Of a stretch of 64,000 nt of DNA, positions 43,028-56,007 are shown in pieces. Numbering within the stretch: position 1 is the stretch's first letter; the number at the start of each line of letters is the position of its first letter. Both the position numbers and the translations under genes were made by a program. Origin of the DNA: Onthophagus taurus. Taxonomy: Eukaryota; Arthropoda; Insecta; Coleoptera; Scarabaeidae. The stretch spans positions 1,929,501 to 1,993,500 of the forward strand of contig NC_091966.1 in the NCBI RefSeq assembly GCF_036711975.1, written 5' to 3'. The notes under the pieces were generated by a model that saw only the letters and a list, made by a program, of their open reading frames with translations, did not search any database and was not told the DNA's origin.

Positions 43028-43083
43028 CCGCTTGAGTAGATTTAAGTGGCCTTCCTGATTAATTTGACTTGATATTGCATCAA
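43028..43083. repeat. Right flank duplication around satellite B
   Basis: Direct, partly deleted copy of 39112-39195. Confidence 0.75.
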
Positions 43084-43573
43084 TTTATTTAGTTGATAAA
43101 TTGAATGAATATTATTTCAGTACAGTTCATTTTTACTGTTTCAAATTTCCATTAATACTTTTCTATATAGTTTTGTATAGAGATAAATGTCCCCTCTATT
43201 GTCCCTCATACTCTACCCCAATGTTACATAATAATTGAAGAGGTGTTTGGACAATAAGCATTCGCCCGCAGCCGTACACAAGTGAACATAAAGGACATAC
43301 ACCCGTGTGAATAGTTCACAACGGGGGCAGTGGCATCTGTTACGCAACGTTGTCTTCATCGACTGGACGCACGGAACAATAGAGGACCTGAAAAACAATT
43401 GACGATGTCCATCGTATTGTTGTTTCTGTTTCGAACCGTTCCGTTTAAACTCGTTAAATAACGACACGAGTCTGCGTTGGAGGGAAATTACGAAACGAAG
43501 TTACGTTTTGCGCTTCAATTTATTTATTATTTACATATTTTAAAACATTGTGTTTATTATGATAATATTTTGT

Positions 43574-43863
43574 CTAATACGGATGTACGGAATAAGCTTG
43601 TAACGGTGCTGGAGGTGCTGCGTACGCAGCGTGAGCTACTAAAGGTGCAGCAGGAGCAACGTAAGAAGCCACAGGAGTTGCCACAGCGTGATTAACCACG
43701 TGAGCGTTGTAGGAACTTGCGTAGTTTGCGACGTATGCAGCTGGAATGACGGCTGAGGAACCTCCAGCAATCAGTACAACCATCAATAAAAATAACTGCA
43801 ATATAAATAAAATTAGAAAAAAATCACGCACAATCTCACAAAAGAACTTACAGATTTAGCCAT
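43574..43863 (-). CDS. Two-exon Ala/Val/Tyr-rich cuticular protein
   Basis: Exon 1 is 43852-43863 (MAKS, donor GTAAGT). Exon 2 is 43574-43795 (acceptor ATTGCAG, stop TAG). The 77-residue product has signal peptide MAKSLFLLMVVLIAGGSSA and then VIPAAYVANYASSYNAHVVN. It continues with HAVATPVASYVAPAAPLVAH and ends APLQAYSVHPY. The composition is that of A-A-P-V cuticle proteins, and the YxANYxSSYNAHVVNHAVA block may be its conserved core. A poly(A) signal is present on the minus strand at about 43520. The gene sits between satellite B and a transposon nest but looks intact. Cuticle role inferred. Confidence 0.83.
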
Positions 43864-43921
43864 TGTCTTTCTCGATTAAAACAGTTCGTTCGAATGATGA
43901 GCTCCTCACTGATACATTTAA

Positions 43922-43927
43922 TTTATA
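43922..43927 (-). promoter_or_regulatory. TATA box of the 43574 gene
   Basis: TATAAA on the minus strand, about 60 bp before the ATG at 43863. Confidence 0.6.
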
Positions 43928-44525
43928 GATAATCGTCATCTACTACGATTGTAACTAACCGTCCCCTACTACAATGAGTTGTATAATTCGGTGGCTTAAT
44001 TTTAGAAATTGAAACGGTTTCACTAACATAACGCAACCTGCATACAAAATAAACCATCAATCGATTTTTGTATGTCTTTCACGTCATTAATTTAAACAAC
44101 TTTAAAAAAAAAATTTTTTTTTAAAAAAAACAAATTATTTTGTCTGCACGCGGCTAAGTGTCGTCTACCCCTTTCACTAACTTTAACTTTTAGTTGAAGC
44201 TCGTGGACGTAGAATTCCGAAACGTCTCGGCAACGAGAGTTACACGTTTTGTTTCACCCTTATCGCCGTAGACATCTACCTGAGACATGTGCCCAGCACA
44301 AGGGCACGTTTAGGGGGATTTCGAACGAGAAAAATTCCTTTCCTTTTGACATTGACGAGTAGATGTTGCTGATGCGGAACTCGTGGAGATTGTTTGCCCG
44401 GGACAATCGTGGTAAAAAATGTGATGTAAATATGCACGAGTAACTTACCTATCATGTATGAGTAAAGACATGTAAAAGAAGTTCCTTTGGTAAAAAATGC
44501 TAATAAAATGAAGTATAAATATGAT
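43928..44525. other. Upstream region of the 43574 gene
   Basis: Unique DNA. 44150-44420 is GC-richer than the surroundings and probably regulatory. No gene seen. Confidence 0.4.
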
Positions 44526-44755
44526 TTACATTACATTACATAGACCTTTTTCATCTTGCGAACCCCTTATAAATCAAAAATAAATTGACGAACCCCTTGT
44601 GTAGTTGTTACTTACAGGTAAGAAAAAATAAAATCATACAAGACAATTGATACAACACTCTTAATTCATAACAAAAAATAAAAACACAAAATTGGCACAA
44701 CACTCTTAATGAGATACTTGCGACTGTTTGCTAGAACACAGAAATTCAAAGTTTT

Positions 44756-47131
44756 TTTATTTATTTATTTATCATTTATTGCCACAGACAAAAATACAAA
44801 ATTACATAAGATACACTTAACTTAAACAGTATCAGCAAATGGATCATTTTATCGCACAAGCGATCTCTGCCAAATGACCCAACAGAACAAACAAAAATAA
44901 AAATAGTATTTGCTGAATATGGCAAGTAGTGATAATTAGATATTATTAACATCACCAAATAAGATTAAGTAAGAAAAGAAAAACAAAGAGAAAAATAAAG
45001 AAAAGACACAAAAAGAGAGATAGAGAGCGACAAAAGAAACTAAAAGAATCTGCCGGATATCAGTTGCCAACAAGTGAGAGCAGTTGAAGAGAGGAAAAAA
45101 GAGAAAGACAAAGAAAGAAGGCTCTTTAAAACATGTCTAAAATTAGTAATTCTAGAAATATTACGAATTTCAGAAGGCAGTCCATTCCACAGCGCAATCG
45201 ACTGTACTGTAAATGATCTATGATAAATTTCAGTGCTATGAACGGGAAATGTAAGAATAGTATCAGAACGTGCACGAGTAGCAAGCTCATGAGTTGATAA
45301 TTGCTGGAACCTATCTGATAAGTACTTTGGGGTGCAGTTATGAAGGATTTTAAATAAAATGGTTAATAAACGAAAGGATCTACGTCTCTCACAGGTTAAC
45401 ATCTGAATGTAATTGCGATACGGCGTTACATGCTCAAATCTATTTAGGTCAAATATGAACCGGATACAATTATTTTGTAGCCGCTGCAATTTACTCAGAA
45501 GAGTCACCGAGAGATCGGGATAAACCGCGTCCGCATAGTCAAAGTGAGGAAATATAAGAGAGTAACAAAGATTACGACGCACCACAGGAGGAAGAGAGCA
45601 GCGAAGTCTTTTTAAAGAGTGGAAGCAAGCATAGACTTTTCTGCAAACATGTTGAATTTGCGGTTTCCAAGACAGTGCAGAATCCATAAGGACTCCAAGA
45701 TTTTTAACTGTGTTAGAAAACCGTATGACATTACCATCCAGCATCAGATCACTGCAGGCAGATGGATTAATCTTACCAAGTAATTGACGAGTTCCAAACA
45801 CAATAGCTTGCGTTTTAACTGAGTTCAACTTAAGTCCGTATCTCCGAGACCAGTTCAAGACGTTAGATAGATCGTTATTAAGTCGCACAATAGCTGCCGG
45901 AAATTCAGCAACAGTAGTAGTAGTATATATCTGCAGGTCGTCGGCATACAAATGATAATTACACGAGATATAATTAGTAACACTATTAACGAACAAAGAA
46001 AAAAGTAACGGACCCAATACACTGCCCTGAGGAACACCACATTTGATTGCACAAGCAGAAGAAATTGAAGAGTTAGCGCGTACGCACAAGGAGCGATGGG
46101 AAAGGTAGGATTGAAACCAAGAAACACAGAGGGGAGTGAATCCGTAGGCAGAAAGAGACGCTAAAAGAAGGCTGTGGTCGACAGAATCAAAAGCCTTGCT
46201 GAAATCGAGCAGTACCAACACAGTAACACATCTGTTGTCGCAGGCATACCTAATATCATCAGTAACTTTAATGAGAGCAGTAGTTGTACTATGCCCACTG
46301 CGAAAACCCGATTGCAACTCATTGTGTAAATTAAACCTCTCTAGAAATCCTTGGACTTGTAAATAAACTAAGCGTTCGAGAGCTTTTGATAGTACGGATA
46401 AAATTGAAATCGGACAGAAATCAGTGTTACATGAAGAGGACTTGGATTTGGGTATGGGAACGACATGAGCAACCTTCCAGATAGAGGGAAATAAAGACCG
46501 CTCAAAAGAAAAGTTGAAGATATGAGTTAAGGGAGGAAGCACTATATCCAGGATAGGAAGAAGAAGGTTGAGACCGATACCATCAGAACCCACGCAAGGG
46601 GATTTCGAATAAGTCAAAGCATCGCCTACTTCGATCGCGGTCACAAGCGTAAGAGAGAAGGAGCAAGATTTAAGAGAAGTAAGAATTTCATTAATTGTAG
46701 CCGCCTTAGTTACGTGATCGATGATCAGGGGAGGCTCTGCAAAAAAGTTTGCCATCGACTCACAATCAAGATCCATCTGGACAGACGGAGAATCAATCAC
46801 TCCGAGAGACCTCATAGTCCTCTAAAATGTTCTGGGCGCGACTCCAGACAGCCTCTGGTAGAAATAAGATCTCTTAGCATACTTGCATTTATGATTGCGT
46901 AAAATTCGATAATTTTCCCGATTAGCACTAGAGGGTGTACGTTTAACTACGGACTTTGCACGGTTACGCAGTCGCATAAGAGATCTTATCTCATCACTCA
47001 GCCAAGGTGCAGGCGGGTGCCTCATCCTGCGTTGCCTAAGTGGGGCATGTTTATCATAGAGATTAATGATTTTGGAATTAAAGTAGTCCACTTTAGCATC
47101 AGTATCTGTTAAACTATACAGTGGAAGCCAA

Positions 47132-47140
<9 letters not shown>
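44756..47140 (-). mobile_element. CR1/jockey-type LINE, 5'-truncated, inserted in hAT
   Basis: Minus-strand element. It opens in the endonuclease-RT linker (DWLPLYSLTDTDAKVDYFNS), contains a complete reverse transcriptase and C-terminal domain, and ends in a 3' UTR and the tail GATAAATAAATAAATAAA (coding strand, about 44756-44772). It lacks RNase H. It is well preserved apart from 5' truncation and one in-frame TAG, and is younger than the other LINEs of the window. Confidence 0.87.
45040..47139 (-). pseudogene. LINE ORF2 reverse transcriptase (CR1/jockey type)
   Basis: Two open stretches in one frame (46822-47139 and 45040-46815) are separated only by a TAG codon at about 46824, where a Trp codon would be expected (context VAPRTF-stop-RTMRSLG). 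RT motifs are VLLDFSKAFDSVDH, CGVPQGSVLGPLLF, HLYADDLQIY with the catalytic YADD, and VKNLGVLMDSALSW. The C-terminal domain includes HFDYADAVYPD and ALWNGLPSEIRNI. The endonuclease domain is missing through 5' truncation. It is a mobile-element protein, not a host gene. Confidence 0.88.
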
Positions 47141-48079
<939 letters not shown>

Positions 48080-48439
48080 TATTGCAGCTGGATCAAAAAA
48101 TAATGCAATTCAATTCTTTTTAAAAGCTCATTCTTCATATTACTTGCCATATCATAATTCTATACAAATAATACAGTATCTATTATTGTGATAAAGAAAC
48201 TAGGTCAATTTTTTCGATGCCTTTTCTCCAAGCTTACACTTTGCAAAATCTTTTACATATGGTCCAATTAAATTTTCTGCTTCTTTAGTGTTAACAGCAA
48301 AGAGCGACGATGAGGGTATAATGTACCAAGACTGGCATATGCTCTTTGCATAGGTAACGAAATCTGCTCTTCGTATCTAAATGAGTTATCCATGATACTA
48401 ATTGTAAACTGTGGGGTAAGCGATTTGATCACCAAAAAA

Positions 48440-48840
48440 CTACCGAATAAAATTGCTAGAGAGATTGATTACTTTAGGTAGCGGAATAACGATTGCTGTC
48501 TTCAATTGCGAAGGAAAAACACCCTTTTCTAGGCAAACTGTTATTGAACGTAATATTATTCCTATTTCATTAATTTCCACATTTATAAAGCGAAATTCAA
48601 TTTGATCTTTAATTTCAAAGGCATCTAAATCTGGACCATCTGTTGAATCGACTCGGGAGCTTAGACCAAGAAAAAATGCGTTTATTTCATCTGGATTATC
48701 CAAGCCCGGCGGAAGCGCCGCTGTTGATCGGTTATAAATACCCACCCTTCCTAGATCATTCCACAACTGCCTTGAGCTATTATAACCAATATCAACCATC
48801 AAATTACTAAAGTAAGCGTTTTTCTCGAATCTTATCGTAT
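48440..48840 (-). mobile_element. Second CR1/jockey-type LINE fragment
   Basis: Minus strand encodes SSRQLWNDLGRVGIYNRS, then LPPGLDNPDEINAFFLGL, a linker, and CLEKGVFPSQLKTAIVIPLPKV. This is the endonuclease-RT linker and RT start of a CR1/jockey-type LINE with the segment before CLEKGVFP deleted. It abuts the other LINE family at about 48841, so a continuous frame across that junction is a chimera of two elements. Confidence 0.7.
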
Positions 48841-48841
48841 C

Positions 48842-50705
48842 CGTAATCTTCCGCAGCCCATTGGTAGGCCATTTCGGAACAGTTTTGAGCATATTGCTTA
48901 AATCTGTAAATAGTAGTTCTAGCCACTTTCCCTATATGCAAATGCAAAGGAGATAGGCCAAGCAGAATGTCCATTGCTAGAGTTGGCGTTGTGCACCATA
49001 GATTGCCAATCCAGCTACTCGTTGAATGCATGAAAGTTTACTGATAACTGATGTCTATCAGACGTTCCTATACCATGTTGCTGCTCCCGTATGTTATCAT
49101 AGGTATAACCACACACACATAGAGTCAGTACAGTCTATCAGGGGTAAGATTTTTTCTCACAAAGGCTACGACAAGTCCACAAGGATAGTCTAGCTTTGTG
49201 CAAAACATCCTGCAAATGTCCATTTTATGAGAGGGTTTTGTCTAGGATTACTCCTAGATATTTGACTTCCTTTGAGAAAGGAATTTCTTCACCTTGGATA
49301 GCTGGGCGGATTAGTATATCCAACTTTCATCTCCTGGTGAAGGGCATAACGATTGTCTTTTGTGGGTTTATCGATCATGACAATGTGATCAGCATAAGCT
49401 TGTATTCTACACCAACTGCATCGACTATCGCAATCAGATCATCAACCAGAAGGGACCAAAGCAGAGGATATAACACCACTCCCTGCGGACAGCCACCTCC
49501 TGGCCTGAAGCGTATCGTGTCACCGTGGAGTGACCTAGAAACTATTCTACTACAAAGCATGTAAGTTTGTATTTTAAATCAAACTTCGATCTTAATTTGA
49601 TGTAGGGTTTTTAGGTTATGTCAAATAAACCAACATGTATTATGCAGTGTTTTACAACTGTAATTACAAGAAACAACAAAATAAAATATAAGTACTATTC
49701 AAAGTATGCAGGTGATTATAACACCTTGTGTAACTACCTGAATAAACACAACTTGTCGGTTTTAAACAATTTAACTAACCACGCTAACCACTAAAAGTTT
49801 CCAACAAAAATCCACGAACTGCCAGCCTCTCTCTCCGCGACTCCCTCTCGGTGTCACGAGACGAACCGAACCGACCAAACCGGTACACTGTCGATAACAG
49901 GGATCTTCTCCACCAACCGTCAACACTATTCGTATGGTGAATGTACAGACGGTCTAGTTTGAAAAGGCGTCAAACTTACAAGCATATTGCGGATCCAACC
50001 CGCTATAGTTGCTTCCAGAACTTTTTCAAGGGATTTCAACAGAAATGACGTCAAGCTGTTGGGTCGAGGAGTAGGGACCGAACGACCCGCTTTAGGTATA
50101 TAAGATACCCTTACCTTAGTCCATTCTGCCGCTACATATTTCCAGGCAACATTTGCTTTGAACATTTTTACCAAAATAGGCAACATTAGTGACCTTCCTT
50201 GTTGTTGTTTGAATCACCTGGTCGGCGGATGTGCAAGTGACGACTTTTCTAGCCACACTCCAATCCGTATTTGAGGGGCGCTTTGCCATATAGGAATAGC
50301 CCGTTCTGACATTATCAGCCCGCATCATCAAGCTTCCTGGGAAGTGAGTCTGCATGATAAGCTCTAACCAGGCTCTGCTGGAGTCCGTAAAACTACCATC
50401 AGTCCGCTTAAGTGAGGCCTGGATCTGTAGTGAGAATCTTGTGAATTCTTGTACTGCTGGGTATGTCTTTCACTCCTTTACAGAACCTTCTCCAAGACTC
50501 TCTTTTTGTCATACAAATATTTTTGCTGTAATTCGTTAGAGCTTGGTTATATTGCTCCCATTCGCCTAATGTCTTGGCCCGGTTAAAAAACCTCCGGACC
50601 TCTTGTCTTTCGAAACTAAGAGATTCGTTCCAGCAGGGTGTGCCCCGATTATTACTCTTCACCTTCAGTGGACTGCTACTGTGGAAGATTGAACGAAGTG
50701 CCACT
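48842..50705 (-). mobile_element. Second copy of the RNase H LINE family, rearranged
   Basis: Same family as 14713-16925, including LAMDILLGLSPLHLHIGKVA, YRFKQYAQNCSEMAYQWAAE, CLRPGGG-type RT text and ATIAGWIRNML. It reaches further 5' into the linker (RRFFNRAKTLGEWEQYNQAL; WKYVAAEWTKVRVSYIPKAG). It has internal deletions and frame breaks throughout, and a 419-bp TIR element is inserted at 49561. It ends at satellite B on the right. Confidence 0.82.
49561..49979. mobile_element. 419-bp TIR element nested in LINE
   Basis: Sequence absent from the other LINE copy. It starts GTAAGTTTG, ends CAAACTTAC (9-bp inverted ends, with weaker complementarity further in) and is flanked by AAGCAT (49555-49560 and 49980-49985). 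Non-autonomous, superfamily unclear. Confidence 0.65.
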
Positions 50706-51060
50706 AATGATTTACATTGACACATTTTTTAGCGTTGAATTCATAAATTTATTTCACAGTTGTGACCGAAATTGAAAAAATGAAATTTGGAGTGTTAATT
50801 TAGTATTCCTAAAAGACTTTAATGGTAAAAACCGTTTCTAAATATCTCGATTCGTTTTTGAGAAATTAATTGTTAAAATTAACCTAAAAAAATTATCGAT
50901 TGAAAATGACGCTATTCTTAGTGGTGAGTTAAAATATTTATTTCTAAGCTATGAGTAAAACTAGAATAATGAAGTTTGGGGCATTAATTTAGAATTCCCA
51001 ATACTTCATATGGTGAAAACCATTTTTTGATATCTCCTTATATATCCTTAAAGATAACCT
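50706..51060. repeat. Satellite B, detached part
   Basis: About two diverged units (GAAATTTGGAGTGTTAATTTAG, TGGTGAGTTAAAATA) beyond the transposon nest, 7.6 kb from the main array. Confidence 0.75.
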
Positions 51061-51258
51061 TATAAAAATACCGATTCACTTTGTCTCTTTTTCAAAGCAA
51101 TCAAATGTGTAAAATCAACGCAAAAATAATAATAAATTCAATTTGCTTTAAACCATTTATTTTTCTTAATATAAAAATATAAAACTATTACTAATATTAT
51201 TAATATTAACATTTAAAATCACAACATTTCTTCATCTATTCCAATTAATTTTTATGAC

Positions 51259-52065
51259 TTATTTTCCTATATATTGTGCTTGTGCTACAACAGGTGCTGC
51301 AGGATCTACAGGAACTCCATGAGCTACAGGAACACCATGAGCTACAGGAACACCATGAGTTACAGGAACACCATGAGTTACAGGAACGCCATGGGCTACA
51401 GGAACACCTTGAGCAACAGCAGCTGCAGGAGCAACGGCATGGATTGATCTACCAATTGCTGGATTGATTGGTGCAGGAACGAAACCGGGGTAATAAGGAT
51501 TAACAGCTCTTACAACTGGAGCTGGATAAGCATTAGCATAACCATTAACATAAGCTGGTGCAACACCTGCAGGAATAGGTGCTACACCTTGAGCAACTAC
51601 AGGTTGTACTGAATGAGCTACGGGAGCAACAGGTGCTGGAACAACACTTGGAGCTACAAATGGTGCCGGTAAAAAGGATGAAACTTTTGCAACTGGAGCT
51701 ACTGGCGCAACTGGTGCTATAGCAGGAGTAAATCCTGGATAAAATCCTGGTTGTCTAAATACGGCGGTGCGATATGCTGGATATACTGGTGACGCTAAAT
51801 TTCTTGTAAATACATTGACGCTGTTAGCAAAAGGAAGTACGTTGTATGGAATTGCTCTGTGATAGGCTACGTGATGGACAGCGGGCGCTGCTACTATACT
51901 AGCATTAACACTACAAGCCACTGCTAGTAAAATAACTGCCAAAATCTAAAATAAAAAGTAAATTATTACCAAAATAGAAATTGATTGATTAAAATGCAAC
52001 ATAAGTAGAGTATATTTGAGTGAAAGTTTTGAAGTGAAAGTTAAACTTACTTTTGAAGCGACCAT
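51259..52065 (-). CDS. Two-exon Ala/Val/Pro-rich cuticular protein with GVPVAH repeats
   Basis: Exon 1 is 52051-52065 (MVASK, donor GTAAGT). Exon 2 is 51259-51945 (acceptor TTTTAG, stop TAA). The 233-residue product has signal peptide MVASKILAVILLAVACSVNA, then SIVAAPAVHHVAYHRAIPYN and VNVFTRNLASPVYPAY. The middle has PVAPVAPVA stretches and ends in about six G-V-P-V-(A/T)-H hexads before DPAAPVVAQAQYIGK. It is probably a secreted structural cuticle protein of the AAP-type class. The hexad array is almost identical at DNA level, hinting at slippage-driven length change. The plus-strand frame over it is a shadow. Confidence 0.85.
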
Positions 52066-52153
52066 TTTGACTTGAAATTTCCTGTTGGAACACTTGAGGT
52101 GGTGGTGTGAATGAAGCGAAGATTTACAATGCTTTCAAGTGTCAAGGTTGGCG

Positions 52154-52161
52154 TTTTTATA
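52154..52161 (-). promoter_or_regulatory. TATA box of the 51259 gene
   Basis: TATAAAAA on the minus strand, about 89 bp before the ATG at 52065. Confidence 0.65.
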
Positions 52162-52883
52162 AGCGACCCGCCACCCTTCGCCGTCTTCAAAAGATGGAAG
52201 TAGGAGAAATCGATTTTCGATTTCCGGATTTGGTATCGAAAATCGTGTTTATATTGCAAATTTTTTGACAGTTCTATATTAAAATTATTTATTACAAATA
52301 TGTAGATTAGTTGTAATTTAAATTTTCCTGAATGATTTATTTTCCACTCCGTTATGTTAATAGAAGTAAGTCGTTAATATGTAAATTACTAATTTGTGCG
52401 GTAATCTTTCAAATTTTGGGAATTTGCAGTGATATTAAACAATAAATTATGTATTTTTAGAATCGTTAAAAAAGTATAGACAAACTAATATTATTTCTAA
52501 AGTTCTCGAAGCTACACTTTCACTGTTGAACTTGTATCATGACACTCTTAAGGCGTATTGTTATTCTAAGAGACTGAAAGTCGTACAACTTGCACTTGGA
52601 ATGAATTTTAATTTTTTGTGTGTGACGAGATTTTTAAGAAATATTAAATGTAATATAAACAATTATTAATTTTTCATCATCTAATACTCTATAAATAAAT
52701 TACAAAGTGCTAAGTTATATAAAATCTAAATCGATTTAAAATCTGTGTAAATGTACGCAAAATGAATATCAATGAAGGTTTTTGGACACAATCGTTTATA
52801 ATGCTAACATCGTCAAATGTGGCCGTTTCGTTACCAAACCTCATTGCAAAAGAAATTCGTTTCACTCACTATCTTTACATCAC
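52162..52883. other. Divergent intergenic region
   Basis: AT-rich unique DNA between head-to-head genes (51259 on minus, 52970 on plus). No repeat seen. The two may share regulatory sequence. Confidence 0.4.
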
Positions 52884-52891
52884 TATAAATA
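52884..52891 (+). promoter_or_regulatory. TATA box of the 52970 gene
   Basis: TATAAATA, 86 bp before the ATG at 52970. Confidence 0.65.
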
Positions 52892-52969
52892 GTGAACCGT
52901 TCGAAAAAAGAGTCAGAACATCACCTACAGTGGTAATATCAACACACCAACAGCAAAACCACCAACAAC

Positions 52970-53567
52970 ATGTACAAGTTTGTAAGTATCAAAAATTAAC
53001 GATTATAAAACGAGGATTTTAAAATTTTTCTTTGTGTAGATTTTGGTTACTTTGGCTTTAGTGGCTACTTCTCAAGCAGCCCCGGGGGTTGTTGCTCCAG
53101 TTGTTGCACCAGCTGTTGTTACAGCTCAAAGCTCCCAATACATCGCTAGGAATTACAACACTCTTGCAGCCCCGGTTGTAGCAGCAGCACCAGTTGTAGC
53201 CGCCCCCGTTGTAAAATCAGCACCGGTCGTAGCAGCTCCCGTTCTTAAAGCAGCACCATTAGCTGCTGCACCAATTGTTAAAGCGGTTGCTCCTGCAGCT
53301 CCACTTGTTGCTCCATCTCCCTACGTAGCCCCAGCACCATATGTAGCCCAAACACCTTACCTTGCTCCATCTCCTTATGTAGCCCCATCCCCTGTTGTTG
53401 CTTCTGCTCCTTATGTATCTCCATACAACTTACCCTACACCGTCCCAGCAGCATCTCCTTACGTTTCTCCTTATGCAGCTCGTTACGTTTCTCCATACGC
53501 AGCTCCTTATTCCCTTCCTGTAGCTCCTTACACAGCTGCAGGATACGTAGCACCAGCTTACCTTTAA
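52970..53567 (+). CDS. Two-exon Ala/Pro/Tyr-rich cuticular protein
   Basis: Exon 1 is 52970-52981 (MYKF, donor GTAAGT). Exon 2 is 53040-53567 (acceptor TGTGTAG). The 179-residue product has signal peptide MYKFILVTLALVATSQA, then APGVVAPVVAPAVV. A QSSQYIARNYNTLAAPVV block resembles conserved cores of beetle A-A-P-V cuticle proteins. AAPVV(A/K) repeats follow, then a Pro/Tyr-rich end of (A/S)PYV(A/S) repeats ending YVAPAYL. Exon 2 and 940 bp from there rightwards are duplicated at 56008-56957, where this gene's copy is broken. It is convergent with the small gene whose remnant is at 53811-54002. Structural cuticle role inferred. Confidence 0.88.
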
Positions 53568-54018
53568 GCCTTATAATGTAACTACGAGGAGTTTTGAAAT
53601 CGTTTCAAATTTAGATTGATTCAATAGCCTCGATTTTTATGTTGTTCTGACTTGTACAAAGTTTGTTTATATGGATTTGAATATTGTAAAAATATGTAAA
53701 TATATAAATAAATATTTCTAAATGATTTATTTCTTTTTAATTATAAGTGTTAAACAATATTAATAATAACTTTATATAACATGTTATATTATACACGTCT
53801 TTATCCTTATTTACCACCAACCAAATTTTACAATAGTAATTGGTGTGTAAATAAATTGAGGGGTATAAAGCGAAGGATCCAAAGTGATGGGTTCCGCGAT
53901 AGTTATGGGTACTGAGTAAATAATTGATGAACTGCTTAATCCAGGTTTTGGTTCTGGAACTGGGGTTGTTGCCACAAAGTTGAGAAGAATCGCAAAAAAT
54001 GTCTAAAATATCACTTTT
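53079..54018. repeat. Left copy of 940-bp segmental duplication
   Basis: Runs from GCCCCGGGGGTTGTTGCT in exon 2 of the 52970 gene to TATCACTTTT. It recurs at 56008-56957 in direct orientation, highly similar, with satellite C between the copies. Confidence 0.9.
53811..54002 (-). pseudogene. Exon 2-only duplicate of the 56750 gene
   Basis: The minus-strand frame is open and reads TFFAILLNFVATTPVPEPKP then GLSSSSIIYSVPITIAEP, ending VKFGWW. It matches exon 2 of the gene at 56750-57005 with few substitutions. The sequence is cut in the intron at 54018 where satellite C begins, so exon 1, start codon and promoter are absent. Presumably not expressed. Confidence 0.82.
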
Positions 54019-56007
54019 GCTCCATAACATTAATGAGATACATTTGTTTCAAACAAAACCTAACTATTGGGTATTAGTGATTGTATCTTTAAAAACGTCA
54101 AACTTTAAGAAATCACTCCTACTTTATTTATAGGAATTAGCAAACGATTTTTGTATTAAACTAAAGCTTAAAGTATTTGCTTCAAGACCATATAAAGGTT
54201 TATGGTTTGCTCCATAACATTAATGAGATACATTTGTTTTAAACAAAACCTAACTATTGGGCATTAGTGATTGTATCTTTAAAAACGTCAAACTTTAAGA
54301 AATCACTCCTACTTTATTTATAGGAATTAACAAACAATTTTTGTATTAAATTAAAGCTTAAAGTATCTGCTTCAAGATTATATAAAGGTTTATGGTTTGT
54401 TTCATAACATTAATGAGATACATTTGTTTTAAACAAAACCTAACTATTGGGTATTAGTGATTGTATCTTTAAAAACGTCAAACTTTAAGAAATCACTCCT
54501 ACTTTATTTATAGCAATTAACAAACGATTTTTGTATTAAATTAAAGCTTAAAGTATCTGCTTCACGATTATATAAAGGTTTATGGTTTGCTCCATAACCT
54601 TAATGAGATACATTTGTTTTAAACAAGACCTAACTATTGGGCATTAGTGATTGTATCTTTAAAAATGTCAAATTTAAGAAATCACTCCTACTTTATTTAT
54701 AGGAATTAACAAACGATTTTTGTATTAAATTAAAGCTTAAAGTATCTGCTTCAAGATTATGTAAAGGTTTATGGTTTGCTCCATAACATTAATGAGACAC
54801 ATTTGTTTTAAACAAAACCTAACTATTGGGTATTAGTGATTGTATCTTTAAAAACGTCAAACTTTAAGAAATCACTCCTACTTTATTTATAGGAATTAAC
54901 AAACGATTTTTGTATTAAATTAAAGCTTAAAGTATCTGCTTCAAGACCATGTAAAGGTTTATGGTTTCCTCCATAACTTTAATGAGATACATTTGTTTTA
55001 AACAAAACCTAACTATTGGGTATTAGTGATTGTATCTTTAAAAACGTCAAACTTTAAGAAATCACTCCTACTTTATTTATAGGAATTAACAAACGATTTC
55101 TGTATTAAATTAAAGCTTAAAGTATCTGCTTCAAAATTATATAAAGGTTTACGGTTGCCTCCATAACATTAATGCGATACATTTGTTTTCAACAAAACCT
55201 AAAAATTGGGCATTAGTGATTGTATCTTTAGAAACGTCAAACTTTAAGAAATCACTCCTACTTTATTTATAGGAATTAACAAACAATTTTTGTATTAAAT
55301 TAAAGCTTAAAGTATCTGCTTCAAGATTATGTAAAGGTTTATGGTTTGCTTCATAACATTAATGAGATACATTTGTTTTAAACAAAACCTAACTATTGGG
55401 TATTAGTGATTGTATCTTTAAAAACGTCAAACTTTAAGAAATCACTCCTACTTTATTTATAGGAATTAACAAATCATTTTTGTATTAAATTAAAGCTTAA
55501 AGTATCTGCTTCAAGATTATGTAAAGGTTTATGGTTTGCTCCATAACATTAATGAGATACATTTGTTTTAAACAAAACCTAACTATTGGGCATTAGTGAT
55601 TGTATCTTTAAAAACGTCAAACTTTAAGAAATCACTCCTACTTTATTTATAGGAATTAGCAAACGATTTTTGTATTAAATTAAAGCTTAAAGTATCTGCT
55701 TCAAGATTATATAACGGCTTATGGTTTGCTCCATAACATTAATGAGATACATTTGTTTTAAACAAAACCTAATTATTGGGCATTAGTGATTGTATCTTTA
55801 GAAACGTCAAACTTTAAGAAATCACTCCTACTTTATTTATAGGAATTAACAAACGATTTTTGTATTAAATTAAAGCTTAAAGTATCTGCTTCAAGACCAT
55901 GTAAAGGTTTATGGTTTGCTCCGTAACATTAATGAGGTACATCATCACTAATACTAATAATAGGTAATCACTTCTACTTTATTTATAGGAATTAACAAAC
56001 GATTTTT
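54019..56007. repeat. Satellite C (190 bp), array 1
   Basis: About 10.5 head-to-tail units, with TCCATAACATTAATGAGATA at 54021 and 54211 giving the 190-bp period. Other landmarks are AAACGTCAAACTTTAAGAAA and ATCACTCCTACTTTATTTAT. Units are very similar to one another. The array lies exactly at the junction of a segmental duplication. Confidence 0.9.

Noticed and set aside
43477-43695. 72-codon plus-strand frame ending LQRD-like Gln/Glu-rich text
   Set aside because: Its second half is the antisense of the cuticle gene at 43574; no promoter or domain.
44525-44543. TTACATTACATTACATAGA identical to the tail of the RNase H LINE
   Set aside because: Only about 19 bp match and no LINE body follows, so it could equally be a simple repeat.
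48440-48892. A 150-codon frame as a single gene
   Set aside because: Its N-terminal 16 or so residues come from the RNase H LINE and the rest from a CR1/jockey-type LINE. It is a junction of two element fragments.
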